Assembly (NCBI GenBank): GCA_016946835.1
Contig: JACVTC010000238.1
Span: forward strand, 1-64,000
Direction of reading: 5' to 3'
Length of the DNA: 64,000 nucleotides
Source of the DNA: Neocallimastix lanati (nom. inval.)
Lineage: Eukaryota > Neocallimastigomycota > Neocallimastigomycetes > Neocallimastigales > Neocallimastigaceae
The notes below the pieces were generated by a model, which was not told the DNA's origin, did no database searches, and saw only the letters and a list, made by a program, of their open reading frames with translations. How positions within the stretch are numbered: position 1 is the first letter of the stretch; every line of letters begins with the position of its first letter. This document shows positions 44,089-56,809 of the stretch, piece by piece. The translations under genes were made by a program, and so were the position numbers.

Positions 44089-46326
44089 TTTACAATAATT
44101 ATTACTTTATATAATTGAAATTCAAGTTTAATTATCTGCCAACAAAATTTACGAGGAAAGATCGTTTATATTTATAGAATGAGATAAAGTAAATTAAAAT
44201 ATTTAACATTAAAAATTCTTAAGATTTAAACTGAAATTCGAAATCATAGTAATTATCAAATTCAACAAGAAATGGAATAATTTTGTTTGTTTTCTGAGTT
44301 TTGAATATTATATATTTTATAAAATATTATTTTTTAATTACAATTTTTAAATTTAAGTTTCATTGTTTATTTTTTTTTTTTAAATTTTAAAATGTATAAT
44401 TCACTAATTGAAGTAAATTTAAATAGTAAATTAATTCGGCAGTTTAAATTATTTTGAAAACATGCTTTCTAAAATTAATAACCTTATTATATTTAAATTT
44501 TAAAATGATTATTTATTTTAAATATAAAAATTATTTTAATTGCTTATTTACAATATAATTTAAATAATATTTTGAAATAGTATTATTTATTTTTTAGATT
44601 TATATTTATAACATTAATACAACAAGATTTGTTTGTTTGTTTTACTTAAAACTAATAATAGAGTTGTTTTTTTTTAAGTTTAATATAGAAAAAATAGATA
44701 AAAAATTATATATATTTCTATTTTACCTTCCTATATAACTTAATATTTTAAAAAATAATTATAATATGAAATTTTCTGTCATTTAATTAATATTATTATT
44801 TTAGGTTAGAATTTTAATAAAATAATATAAACATTTTATTTTAATTTTAAAATTAAAGTGATATTTTTTAATTAATATATAATAATTTTTTTAATTTACA
44901 ATAAAGAAAAATTAAATTTTTAATTGTAAATTATATAGTTTCTTAATGAAAATAATATAAATTATATATAATAATAATTTTTTTTAAGGTATCAATTATT
45001 TATTAATAAAATTAATTATTTTAAAAAAAAAAAAAAAAACATAACACAAAAATAAATATTATTAGCTTAATTTGAATTTAATAATAATATTTCTTTTTTT
45101 TCTTCATTTTTACATTACAGTAAAATATATAATTATCACTAAAAATTAAAACAAGTAATTTTAATGTTACTCTTCTTTTATAATAAATGAATAATATTAA
45201 AATAATTAGATAATTTATTACCAAATTATCTAGATTTATATTAATATTAATTTTTATTTATATAAATACATATAATAAAATGAAATTGATATTTGAATTT
45301 ATCTATTTCAAATCAATAATTTAAAATTTAAATTTACAAAGAAGTGAAAAATAATGAAAATTATATTTACAAATGAACATTAATAATATATAAAAAATAA
45401 TAATAAATAGATAAAAAATAATAAATAAAATTAAATAAAAACTTTTATTTATTTTATCTTTTAATTATACCTTAATGAAAATTTATAGTTACTATTTTTT
45501 TAAGTTGAATGCATTATTGAATTTAAAATAAAAAGAAAATAATAAGGAATAAATATTTTCCCAGAATCAAATATAAAAAATTATGAAGTATAACCAAACT
45601 TTATTAAATTTTAAATGTTTACTTATTCTAAGTCCATTTATTTTATACTTATTAAAATTTCAATAAAAATATTTTTTATATTTTTTATAATATTTATATT
45701 TTATTTAAATTTTATATAAATTTATTTCAAATTTTAGTGAATTTCATTTTTAAAAAATAAAAAATAAAAATTTTAAAATTTTAACTTATTTCTAAAAAGA
45801 AATTTTTTTTTAAAAAAAAAAAAAAGATAAAGGAATTATTTTTTATTACTAATTAAATTTTATTTACTTTTCTTAATTGTTAATAATTATAAAATAATAA
45901 TTAAATTTAAATAGATATCATAAAATTGTTGGAAGATATGAGAGTTAAAACTAAAAATCACTAATTTTAAATTAAAAAATTCTTTTTTTAGAAATTAAAA
46001 TCGTTAATAAACTCTCTTAACAAAGGTTAAAAGATTTTTAGTAATAGAAAAAATTGGTCATTAATAAAGTTTATTTCGAAAAAATTTTAAAAATAAAAAT
46101 CTTAAAAAGGTCTAAAAGAATACAAGTTATGCAATGGAAAACTAAAATTTTTATTCTATTTTATTTCATTTTAAGTAAAAAAAATATTAAAAGGTGAATA
46201 TGATTTTATAATTTTTCTTGTACATTACAGACTCAATGAATTTTTTTTTAAAAAAATAAAATAATTTTTTTTTATTTTAGTAAAGATTTTCTTTTTTAAA
46301 TGTGAATATTTTATTTTTTTTTACAG
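44089..46326. other. Intergenic AT-rich DNA with conserved upstream block copy C
   Basis: No gene is supported. At about 45440-45680 lies copy C of the upstream block (TTTATCTTTTAATTA, CCTTAATGAAAA, GTTGAATGCATTATTGAATTT, AACTTTATTAAATTTT). Several acceptor-like sites (TTACAG near 45120 and 46230) occur, but no continuous exon can be followed. Confidence 0.45.
45440..45680 (+). promoter_or_regulatory. Conserved upstream block, copy C
   Basis: Same sub-motifs and order as the blocks at 23370-23610 and 32580-32800. About 650-1,000 bp downstream lie the two orphan exons at 46327-46873, so this block again precedes a family-like, signal-level gene or its remains. Confidence 0.4.
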
Positions 46327-46873
46327 AAGAGATATGTTTAAATATTGGTAATTTTTTTTAATAAAATTAATTAATTAAGTATGAAAAAAAATTTTTTTTA
46401 AAAGAAAAATAATATAATAAATATGAATAATTATATGAATTTTATATAAATAATTATTGTCTATAAATAAAATGCGATTGTATTTTTTAATATATATAAA
46501 TATTGGTCTTTAATTAAAAAAATTTTTTAATAGTTGTATTAATACATGCATATATAACTATTTATTTAATATTTTATTTAGATAAAAAACATAAAAATAA
46601 ATATAAAATTAATATCTTTCTATAAAAAATTAATATTATTAATTATTTACTTTTTTTTTTTTATTTTTGTACTTTTACACAGTGTCTCTCAAAAGCGATA
46701 TTCTTAGTGATACAGCCTGTACATGTTATCGTTACAACATTATTGGAACTGGTTATTGGGTATTGACAACCTTGGTTCTTCTTTACTTCTATATTACTTA
46801 TTACTATTCGGAGCAAATCTTCACTCAAACCATATATCAATCCATACTACGCAATACCATATTTAAAAGTTAA
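46327..46873 (+). pseudogene. Orphan pair of exons with a C-terminal membrane segment (partial or decayed gene)
   Basis: A small exon (46327-46347, TTTTTACAG| ... G|GTAATT) reads EICLNIG, and a second (46683-46873, TTTTACACAG|) reads VSLKSDILSD, C-x-C-YRYN, then GTGYWVLTTLVLLYFYI and ends at TAA. Both joins are phase 1, the same phase as the 14-exon gene, and EICLN recalls the ISICLN unit of the cap domains. Codon choice in the second exon is richer in C and G than its surroundings, so it was coding. No signal exon or start can be found upstream, so this is either a partial gene whose first exons I cannot see or a remnant. The hydrophobic stretch would be a membrane anchor. Confidence 0.35.
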
Positions 46874-47639
46874 AATCATAACAAAATAAATGAATTTTAA
46901 AAACTAAAAAGTAGGGAAAATGAAGACATATACTATTAAATTATTACAAATAAAATATCAGTCAATTTGAAATAAGGATGGTAAAGAATAATATTTGATA
47001 TTTATATAGAAAATGATATTATACTTCACGACAATATAAAATTGATTTTAAATCCACATAAAAGAACGAATATCGAAAATTAATAAGCCTTAAAAATAAT
47101 ATTATTGAATTAAATATTTTATTATGGATTAATTTTTATTAATAATTTTTTTTAAATAAATTAGATTAATTATTAAAAATAATATAAAATAAGTATATAT
47201 TTGTATATATATTTTTGTTTTTTTTACATATAAAATGTAAATTTATTATTATTTTTTTTTAAATTTTTAAAAAATTTAAACAATCATTTTAATTTTATTT
47301 AATAATAATAATATTATTAGTTTAATATTCTTTTTAAATTTTTTTTTTTTAAATAACTTTACAAATAAAATTGAAATAAAATTTCAAAAAGAAAAAAATG
47401 ATTATATCTTGTTAAATGACTTTTTTTATTCTAAATATATTAATATAGATTAAAAATTATTTTTAAATAATTAAATGTTTAATACTAAATTTATTATTTA
47501 CTCTTGTGATTCTAAAAATTTTTAGTAATATTCAAATTTAAAAATTTAAAAATATTTCATTTCTTTTTAAATAAAAAATAATATTTTTAAATTTTTATTA
47601 ACGAAATATCTTAAATGATTGTAGTTTTTAATTGGAATA
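46874..47639. other. Intergenic AT-rich DNA
   Basis: Nothing recognisable; long A and T runs only. Confidence 0.5.
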
Positions 47640-47870
47640 AATTTGTTAAAGAAGTTAAACTATTTATTTTAAAATTTTATTTATATACCTTATTTAATCT
47701 AAAATGTATCAATTTAATATTTTATTAAATTTTATACTTACAATGAATTCGACATCTCCAATGTCTCTTATATTTAATTTTCTTTTAATAGATTACATTT
47801 TACTTTTTATTTTTAATGAAAATATCATTAACATACATAAAAATGAAACAGATTATTTCCTTTCATTTAT
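47640..47870 (-). mobile_element. Decayed Ty1/copia pol fragment
   Basis: On the minus strand near 47730-47790 a stretch reads LNIRDIGDVEFIVSIKFNK, matching the RT region of the copia copies (KMKDIGNVDYIIGIKFIK), with further weak resemblance on both sides. It is a fossil with many breaks and is clearly older and more divergent than the two main copies. Confidence 0.6.
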
Positions 47871-49166
47871 TTAATTTTATATAAATACACTATTCATTTT
47901 TAATTATGTTAAATTCAATTTAAATTGAAATTTTATTAAATTTATTATTCCATTTCTTATTTTATTTCTTTGAATCATAGTAGGTTTTATTTAATTTTCA
48001 AAAATCACATATTATGTGAAGGGTGACACCCTTATGCGGATATATATATATGCTAATTTAATAGATTATTGATATAAGTTTGATTTATATCTATTTATTT
48101 GATATTAAAATATTTATATAATGTAATAGCAATAATAATTCTAATAATGATTTATTTTATGTAGGTGTGAATGTAGTATTAACCAAAATTTAATACAATA
48201 ATAATGATAGTAGCAATAGCTATAATAATATTAAATTAAATAAAATATATAATGATAACAATAATATAATTAAAAAAATAAAAAATAAAAAATAATGATG
48301 AAAAATAATCATGATAAATAAAGATTTCTTTATCTATATAATACTTAGACTTATTTATATAAATGGTTCTACCATTATTATACTTTCTATGATGTGTTGA
48401 TTAAATTATATTAAATTCAAATATAAAATTTTTGATTATATGAATATTCATTTTATTATACCTGTAAGGCTTACATTAATCAATAAAGAAAATTTTAATA
48501 ATAATGAATTACTATCACTAAATCATAATAATAACGATAATAATAGTTTGCATAAAACTGAATAAAAAATAAAATAATTTAGTTTTTATGGATTGAAATG
48601 CACAATTGAATTCAATAAAATATATTGAAAAAAATCATAATTAATCAGTCAATGACGAGTTCTAAAATATTTTTTTAGATATATATATATTTATATATTA
48701 TCAAAAATTTTATATTTGAATTTATTATAGAAAGTTTAATATAAATATTTAAATATTTTATAAAATATAAATTTAATATATTATTCGTTTATAATTTTTA
48801 AATTATTTTTATTTTATTATTAGTATTTTATATTTAAATATAAATATAATATATTTTATAAATATATATTTTTCTTTTATTTAACTAATATATCGTCCTA
48901 TATGTCTCTTTGTAATATTCTGATGTCTTAAAGAAGTGATGTTCACAAAATAATTGTAGATGTTTTTATGTATAACTTTTTTTTCATTTTTTAATTTTTG
49001 GAGTACTAATATATATTATATATTATTAATTATTAAAATATATGAAATAGTTGTCTTCCAATTTCGAAAATTGTCTAATAATATTTCCCTGAAATAGTCA
49101 ACGTTTTCGGGAATAATTAAAATAGATTATTTTCAAAAAGAAATTATTTTCGATTTCGATAATATC
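47871..49166. other. AT-rich DNA, perhaps with further retroelement debris
   Basis: No gene. Asn-codon-rich stretches at about 48125-48300 and 48490-48560 recall the Asn-rich connection of the copia elements but cannot be assigned. A perfect hairpin-like sequence, AAGGGTGACACCCTT, lies at about 48019-48033. Confidence 0.4.
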
Positions 49167-49404
49167 TGTTAGAATATAAAAAAATAAATACTTAATAATG
49201 ACCTTAATATAATTTACCCAATCAGAATATTATTATATTTAAATAAAATTATAAACGAAACAAAATGTAACCTTGTTAAAAACATATACACTTTTGTAAT
49301 CATAAAAAATAAAGATAAATAAAATTAAATATTAAGTATTATATATAAAATACTATTCTAAAAATATATCTAATTTTATCAATATTTGTTTTTGGTGTTT
49401 AATA
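49167..49404 (+). repeat. Solo copia LTR
   Basis: 238 bp, TGTTAGAATAT ... GGTGTTTAATA, matching the LTRs of the two copia copies at roughly 95% by eye. No internal sequence lies next to it, so it is a solo LTR, normally left by recombination between the two LTRs of an element. No clear target duplication is visible. Confidence 0.85.
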
Positions 49405-50493
49405 AAATTATTTATATCACTGTTTTTATATTTAAAAAATTACTTTATATCTTTACTTGAAATTTCCCTTTTCATTATATGTAACTGACCTTATAAAAAT
49501 TTTAAATAAAATATAGTATATTTATACCATATATAAAGAAAAGATATGCTATATAAGTAATCTTAAAATATTTATTACTGTAAAAAATATATTTGATACT
49601 GATTATAATAAAAAATAAATATAATGATATTATTAATAGTATTTAAATATTTCTTCATTGTTAATATTTAGATAAATTGCCCATTTTTTTATCACGGACT
49701 TCCCAAATTCTTAAGTGCATCAGTATTCTTTTAAAAACTATTTCTAAAATTTAAATTTTTAAAAATTGAAATTTAAAAACATTGATTTCAATTATATTAT
49801 ATATCTATATTTAACATAAAAAAATATTTTATAAATTATAAATAAAAAAACTATAACATTTTTTTTAATATTTTTTTATTATTTATTTTATAATTGCTTT
49901 TATAATATATAATAATAATTATATTAATACAGTTTTATTTCTTTGTTTCATATTAATTATTACGTTATTATTATTTTTATTAATTAAATATAAAATTTTA
50001 ATCACTATACAAATATTTCAATATTTTAAATATTAATAATATTTATTATTTAATATATTATTTCAAATTTATATACTATAATAATTAATTATATAATTTT
50101 TAATAGGTAACTTCAACATTTTAATAATTGAAATTTCATCAAATGATATTTAAATATTTTTTAATAATTAATACAAAAATTAATAAACACCTTATTAATT
50201 TTATACTTCTAATAATTATATAAATTCATTTTAAAATATAAAACGTTAATAATATTTTAAGAATATAATTAAATCTTTGTGTAATATAGGAAATAATAAA
50301 TTTGTAGTGAATTTTGATTTAAATTTAATATTTTTTTAATAATTATTTTTAATAATATATTTTTATATAACACTAAATAAATATATAATTTTTTAAATAA
50401 ATTATTTAAATATAGTATTATATATATATATAAATTTTTATATTTAGATAAATCAAATGTTTCATTTTTTTTGAATGTTTTAGTTTTTTCAAA
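49405..50493. other. Intergenic AT-rich DNA
   Basis: Nothing recognisable; it serves as the 3' flank of the minus-strand scaffoldin fragment. Confidence 0.5.
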
Positions 50494-52528
50494 TTAATGA
50501 TTTAAAAAAATAGTAAATACAATAATAACAAGATAGATATAAAAGGATGAAAACGATTTATGGATGGAGGAAGCACCACTTGGTGCTACTGTCGTAGATG
50601 AAGGAGATGTGGTGGACTTCTTTGTTGAAGTAGTTGTTGTAGCCTCTTGTTTGGTTGTAGTAGTAGTTGTTTTTTCTTTGTCGGTTGCAGGCATTGCATT
50701 ACCTTTTGTGGTAGTCTTTGTTTTATTTGGATTATCATCCGATGTCGTGGTAACCACATTAGTAGTAGTGGTAGTAGCAGCCTCAGTAGTAGTTTTCGTT
50801 TTAATAGAAGTACTATCAGGCTCAACAGGAGTGTGTTCATCATTTGGTTTCTCAACGTTATTTTCATCTAATTTATTCTTTTCTTCCTCATATGTGTAAT
50901 ATTCTCCTTCCTTGACATAGCTATTATTCCGATTTCTGTCTTTTCACCTTCACTAACCTTAGGTATTTCTATAATGGTAGTAACTTTATCATCACTTTCA
51001 CTACATACCTTTCCATCACTATCAAAGAAGTAGTAGCCGTCCTGTTCAACCATCTTTAACTTATTTTCCTCTCCAATCTTATAAATGCTACCATTAGACA
51101 AGAAGATATCATTCTCTTCAACATTTACTTCAACGCATTCAGATTCATTGCAGGAGTAAATATGCATTTCAGTTTCTTCATCATCATTATTATTAATTAC
51201 ATTACCATCTTGATTCAGGATATAGTATCCAGGTTTGGCAAGGCGTATAGCATTGTTAGTTAATTCAATTAAATGACTTTCAATATTGACGCTATTTAAA
51301 ACTCTACCAATGACATCAGAAATAATATACTTCGGTTCATCATTGGTACCAAAGACACAATTCTCTTTCTCATTACCATAAACGGCATCATCCGTCAATA
51401 AGAATATTTGTTTTATTCCACTTTTATAACAATAGTCACCTTTGGCATAAGTAATTGTTTCATTAGTGGTTTGACATGAAATTCCTTCTTCAATTTCGGT
51501 TACATTAGAAGGATGTATTTCAATACCTTTCGACCAATATTTATTGTTATTATTCAATAACACCTTATTCGAATTTGCCTTATTAAAGTAAAATCCAACG
51601 ATTGTACTATCCTTAATGGATTTCTGCTTTATAAAACCGTTTTCTTTGTAGATTTCATAAGCCTCACTTGGAACACCATTTAATCCAACTGGGTTCATGT
51701 TCTTATCAAAGAAGTAATAACCAATTTCCTTCTCAATTATCCATTCTTCATTGACCATATATTTAACTAATTTCTTATCATCAGATAAATCATTTATGTA
51801 TCTTTTACCCTCAACTAAAGTAGAAGGATCGACTAATAAACATCCCTTTTTTATTTCACATTGATAGAGTGAACAATTTCTTTTATCTTCATCATTCAAT
51901 GGCAACGAAATATCATTATCGATGATTATTGAATATTTACCAGTAACTTCATTGACATGATTTTCATTCATGTATACTAATTTATTATCATCAGGTAAAT
52001 AGTAATACTTCTCTTCTCCATCTTTACCTTCTAAAATTACACTGTTATATTCAATGGTAGTGTTTTCATCTTCACGTTTGGCTTTCTTATTAATACCTTT
52101 TATTAACATGAATTTACCATTACTTCCTGAACAAATATCTCCTCCCTTTAAGGATACAGAAGAGGTTACGGTACCATCATCCGATACATCACAATTTGCA
52201 ATGGCAACGGTTGAATTCCATCCATCACTGTTGTAATGAATTATAAATATTTGTTCCGGATTACTTTTACTTATATATTTACCAATACCATTTATATTTT
52301 TAATGGTATTTCCGTTATCGCTTACAGAAAACTTATATTCTGGATTTTCGTCTTCACCTACAGGATAGCCATTCTCATTGAAGAAGTAAAGTCCATCCTT
52401 TTTTGTCTTCTTCCAAAGTTTTGATTTACTATCATAATATAAAATTACACTTTTTCCCATAGATTGGCTAGCAATATTTAAGTAGTACTGAGAATCCAAT
52501 TCTTTTTCAAGACTACATTTTCCATTTT
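50494..52528 (-). pseudogene. Broken ScaA-type scaffoldin: C-terminal fragment with internal deletion
   Basis: On the minus strand, codons from about 52528 down to about 50945 encode YYLN, YYFF, GYYFF and C-x(n)-C units that match the giant scaffoldin at about residues 4,718-5,230, in order and with clear similarity (for example TTNETITYAKGDYCY vs TTNETITYEKGDYCY). The sequence then jumps to a stretch matching residues about 5,815 onward (SYVKEGEYYTYEEE, Thr-rich stalk, hydrophobic tail YIYLVIIVFTIFLNH). About 585 residues are missing between the two parts, and the frame also changes at the join near 50920-50945. The 5' end is cut at 52528 by the copia junction, so no start or signal remains. 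A KKAKR site at about 52074-52088 sits at the same place as the KR site at residue 4,847 of the intact gene. A second scaffoldin gene existed here and is now a remnant. Confidence 0.85.
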
Positions 52529-52538
52529 CCCTAACCCT
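52529..52538. repeat. Telomere-like motif at the scaffoldin/copia junction
   Basis: The 10 nt CCCTAACCCT lie exactly between the last base attributable to the scaffoldin fragment and the first base identical to the copia element. They belong to neither in the other copies: the matching copia sequence at about 39299 continues into gag instead. Confidence 0.65.
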
Positions 52539-55500
52539 AGTGAATATGTTAAGGATGTATTGCCTGAAATAATCTCTTCAAACCTAAAAGAATCCTTAAC
52601 AAATAATCAAAATAATAAAAATATATTTTCAATAGAAAATAATACTAACATTAATACAAATAAGAAAAAACTTACTAAAATAAAAACATCTACTAAAAAG
52701 ACCAAAAATGGTAGATGTAATTATTGTGGTAAATGGGGCCATTTCTTTTATGACTGTAAAATTAGAAGAGATGATAAAAATAATAACAAAAGAAGAAAAA
52801 TTTTCAAAAGAAGAAGAAATAATTTTAAAAGAAAATTTAATAAACGTAGAAATTATGCAAATTTCATGGGAAAAGAAAGGTACGATACAAGCTTTGCCGA
52901 TTCTTTTACCAAGGATTACAATTCTCAAGAAAACCTTGATATTAATTTTGCCGAAGTAAATAAACAAAACGAAGAAAATAAACAAAAAGAAATGATGTGT
53001 TGGATATTGGACTCCGGTGCATCAATAAATATTACTGGTCATTTAAATAAATTACATAATATTCAAAAGTGCAATGACAAAGTTTATTTAGCTAATAATC
53101 AAGTTATATCAACACAATTTAAAGGAAATCTCATAGGATACATTAGTAATCACAAAATAATCATTAAGAATGTTTATTACTCACCAAAAATAAATATAAA
53201 TTTATTATCAATTGGAAATCTTACACAACAAGGAATCAAAATAATTTTCAATAATACTAATAATAAATCATATGCACTTATTTATGACGAACACAATCAA
53301 AGAATATTATCAATTAAATCGAACCAATCTAATACATTTAAATTTTGGATTTCAACTCAACCATTAAATTTTCAAAACAACCAACATAATAATAATTTGG
53401 TTGAAATCAATTATACACATTTAAAATCAATTGATAAACTAAATTTATGGCATCGTCGCTTTGCCCATTTTAATATCAATAGTATCAAAAATAAAATTTT
53501 AAAAATCAACATAAACTCAAAGTGCCCTATTTGTAGTTATTCAAAACTTAAAAATAAGCTCTTCAAATCATCACATAATAGAGCCAAAAATATATTTCAA
53601 CTCATACACATGGATCTTATAGGTCCAATACAAAACTCTATCTATGACAATAAATATATCTTAACCATTTTGGATGACCATTCAAGATTTGGGTGGACTC
53701 TCTTTATGAAGAGTAAATCAGAAACTTTTTATCACTTCCTTAATTGGTTTAATAAAATAAAAAATCAATTTAACAAAAGAATTCAATATATCCGTACAGA
53801 TAATGGTACCGAATTTAACAACAAAAATTTCAAACAATTTTGCATTGACTTTGGAATACAACATCAATTTACTGTTCCCTACCACCCACTACAAAATGGT
53901 AGGATTGAACGATTCAACGGCATTATAATCAATTCTGCAAAGTCAATGTTAAATGACGCAAAACTTAGCTTACAATTTTGGGAAGACGCCGTCTCTACTT
54001 CGAACTACATTCATAATCGAATCTCTCATAAAGGGATAAATAATAAAATTCCATATGAACTTTTAACCAATAACAAAGTTGATTATTCAAACATACGTGT
54101 CTTCCGATGTAAATTTTTTATTATGTTCCAAAACTATTCCGTACCAAATTTCAAAATAACTCATCTCCTGGCATATTCTTGGGTATGTTGATAATCCCAC
54201 AGCATACAAAATTCTTGATATAACAAATAATAAAATTATAATTTCACGAAATGTTGAATTCTTTGAATTTACACTAGGAAATTCACATTTATCTCATTGC
54301 GATAATGACATCTCAAATTTTATTCCCAATAATATAATAAGGAGGAATGATAATACCTACTTTTATGATAACACGTATGATATAAACCATGACAAAGACT
54401 ACAATAATACTAACAATAATAATCAGTATTATCAATATAATAACAATAAGTCAAATAATATTCAAATATTAGACAATAATACTCAAATAAATGAAAATAA
54501 TATACCAAGTAAAAACATTCAAATAAAAAATAAAAGAACATATAACAAAAGAAGAAACAACAATAATAACAACACCAAAAATATTAATAATAATCAAAAC
54601 AAAGATTATAATAATAATATAGAATCTCAAGATAATAAAATTAACAACAACAACAATAATAATAACAATAACACAAGTAACAATAAAATTAATAACAACG
54701 ATAACACAAACAGCAACAACACTACCAACAGCAATAATAACAAAATAAATAATAATATTAATAAAAACGACAATATGATCACTGTCAGTAATAAAAACAA
54801 TCATAATAATTCAAATACAGACAGATATAATTCAAACAATAATAACGATAACAACAATGAACAACGAATCATTAATAACTTAATGAATAACAAATTATTT
54901 AACATAGAATCTTCCATACATTTAGGAAAAAGAAATAGAAATGAAAACTTCATATTAAATTCAAATAACAAAAAACAAAAATCATTAAAAGAATTACGCG
55001 AACCAAATAATTATGATGATATCTTTAAATTAAATGATAAAAATGAATGGTTAAAATCAGTCGATAATGAACTCGACAATATGAAAAATCTAAAAGTATA
55101 TGAAACAATTGATAAAATACCTAAGAACGCAAACTTAATATCATCAAGATTGATTTTCAAATTCAAACGAAACTCAAATGGAGAAATAATCAAAAGAAAA
55201 TCAAGATTAGTAGCAAAGGGATTTACGCAAGAATACGGCATAGATTATAAAGAAACCTTTGCACCTACCTTAAAACAGGATTCAATAAGAATCTTTACAG
55301 CAATTTCCACTCAGAACAATTTTGAAATAAACCAAATAGATATAACTGCCGCCTATTTAAATGTTGAATTAAATGAAGATTTGTATATGAAACCACCCAA
55401 AGGACATGAAGATTACAATAAGAAATTTTGGAAATTGAAGAAGGCAATATATGGACTGAAACAAAGTGGTGCCAAGTGGAATGATAAATTAAACGGCTAT

Positions 55501-56809
55501 CTAATAAAAATTGGATATAAAAGACTTATAAGTGAACCTTGTCTGTACGTTAAATTTAATAAAAGAAAACATTTAAGTATGTTAGCAATATATGTGGATG
55601 AAATTTAATATCAGGATCAAAGAAAACAATAGAAAGTGTAAAATTATTAATTGAGAAAAAGTTCAAAATGAAAGATATAGGTAATGTTGATTATATTATT
55701 GGAATAAAATTTATAAAACATAAAAATGGTTACTTTTTACATCAACACAGATATATAGATGAATTACTTTCTAAGTTTAATATGAAAAATTGTACACCTC
55801 TTAGAATTATGACTCCAATTGAAAATGAAGATCTTAGGAAGGTAAAAGTAGATGAAACAAAATATAGAAGCATAATAGAAAATTTATTATATCTCAGTAT
55901 ATGTACAAGACTCGACATTATCTTCTCAGTATCAAAAGCAGCTAGAAGAGCAAAGGAACCAAATATGGAAGACTAGAATATTAAGATATTTAAAAGGAAC
56001 TAAAAAATATGGAATAAATTTCACAAATAATCCGAATGTTAAAGCATATGTCGATCCGAATTACGAAGGTGACTTGGAAACTAGACGTTCAACAACAGGA
56101 TTCTTAATAACATTTGGTGGTGCACCAACAAGCTGGTGTTCAAAGTTACAAAAATCAATATCGACTTCAACAGCCGAGTCCGAATATTACAGTCTTAGTG
56201 AATGCGGTAAACAATGTATATGGTACTTAAATTTATTCGAAGAATTGAACTTAAATATTAAAAATATTGAAGTAAATGTTGACAATAAAGCAGATATTTA
56301 TAATGCTAAAAATCAAACTATCAACCCAAAAACTAAACATGTAGACATTAGGGTCCATTACATAAGAGAAATAGTCAAAGAAAATAAAATCTATCTTAAA
56401 TATATAAAATCTGAAAATAATCTCGCTGATGGGTTTACGAAGTATTTAAATGTGACATTAATGGATAAATTTAGAAATTCCTTATTAACAAAAATTGATG
56501 ATTTATAATTTATTTGAAATAATATAAATAAAAAATATGACATTTTAGGAAAGTCGTATTTTAGGAGGAGTGTTAGAATATAAAAAAAATAAATACTTAA
56601 TAATGACCTTATATAATTTACCCAATCAGAATATTATTATATTTAAATAAAATTATAAAAGAAATAAAATGTAACCTCGTTAAAAATTCATACACTTTTG
56701 TAATTATAAAAAATAAAAGATAAATAAAATTAAATATTAAGTATTATATATAAAATGCTATTCTAAAAATATATCTAATTTTCTCAATATTTGTTTTTGG
56801 TGTTTAATA
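52539..56809 (+). mobile_element. Ty1/copia element, copy 2, 5'-truncated, broken
   Basis: A fossil copy of the same family as the element at 35025-41377, in the opposite orientation. It starts within gag; the 5' LTR, leader and gag start are missing. CCHC knuckle (near 52.73 kb), protease (near 53.0 kb), integrase (near 53.5-54.0 kb), Asn-rich connection, reverse transcriptase (near 55.0-55.6 kb), RNase H (near 56.1-56.3 kb), polypurine tract and 3' LTR are present. The internal part lines up with copy 1 over about 4 kb with no length difference (positions in the two copies sum to 91837 throughout), and it shares about three interruptions with it. It is not intact. Confidence 0.9.
56571..56809 (+). 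repeat. 3' LTR of copia copy 2
   Basis: TGTTAGAATAT ... GGTGTTTAATA, preceded by the polypurine tract TTAGGAGGAG. It differs from the 3' LTR of copy 1 at about ten positions with a 3-nt net length change, in contrast to the near-identical internal parts. Confidence 0.85.

Noticed and set aside
48125-48560. Asn-rich stretches as further copia remains
   Set aside because: The resemblance rests on AAT/AAC runs alone, which arise easily in this DNA; no conserved motif could be found.
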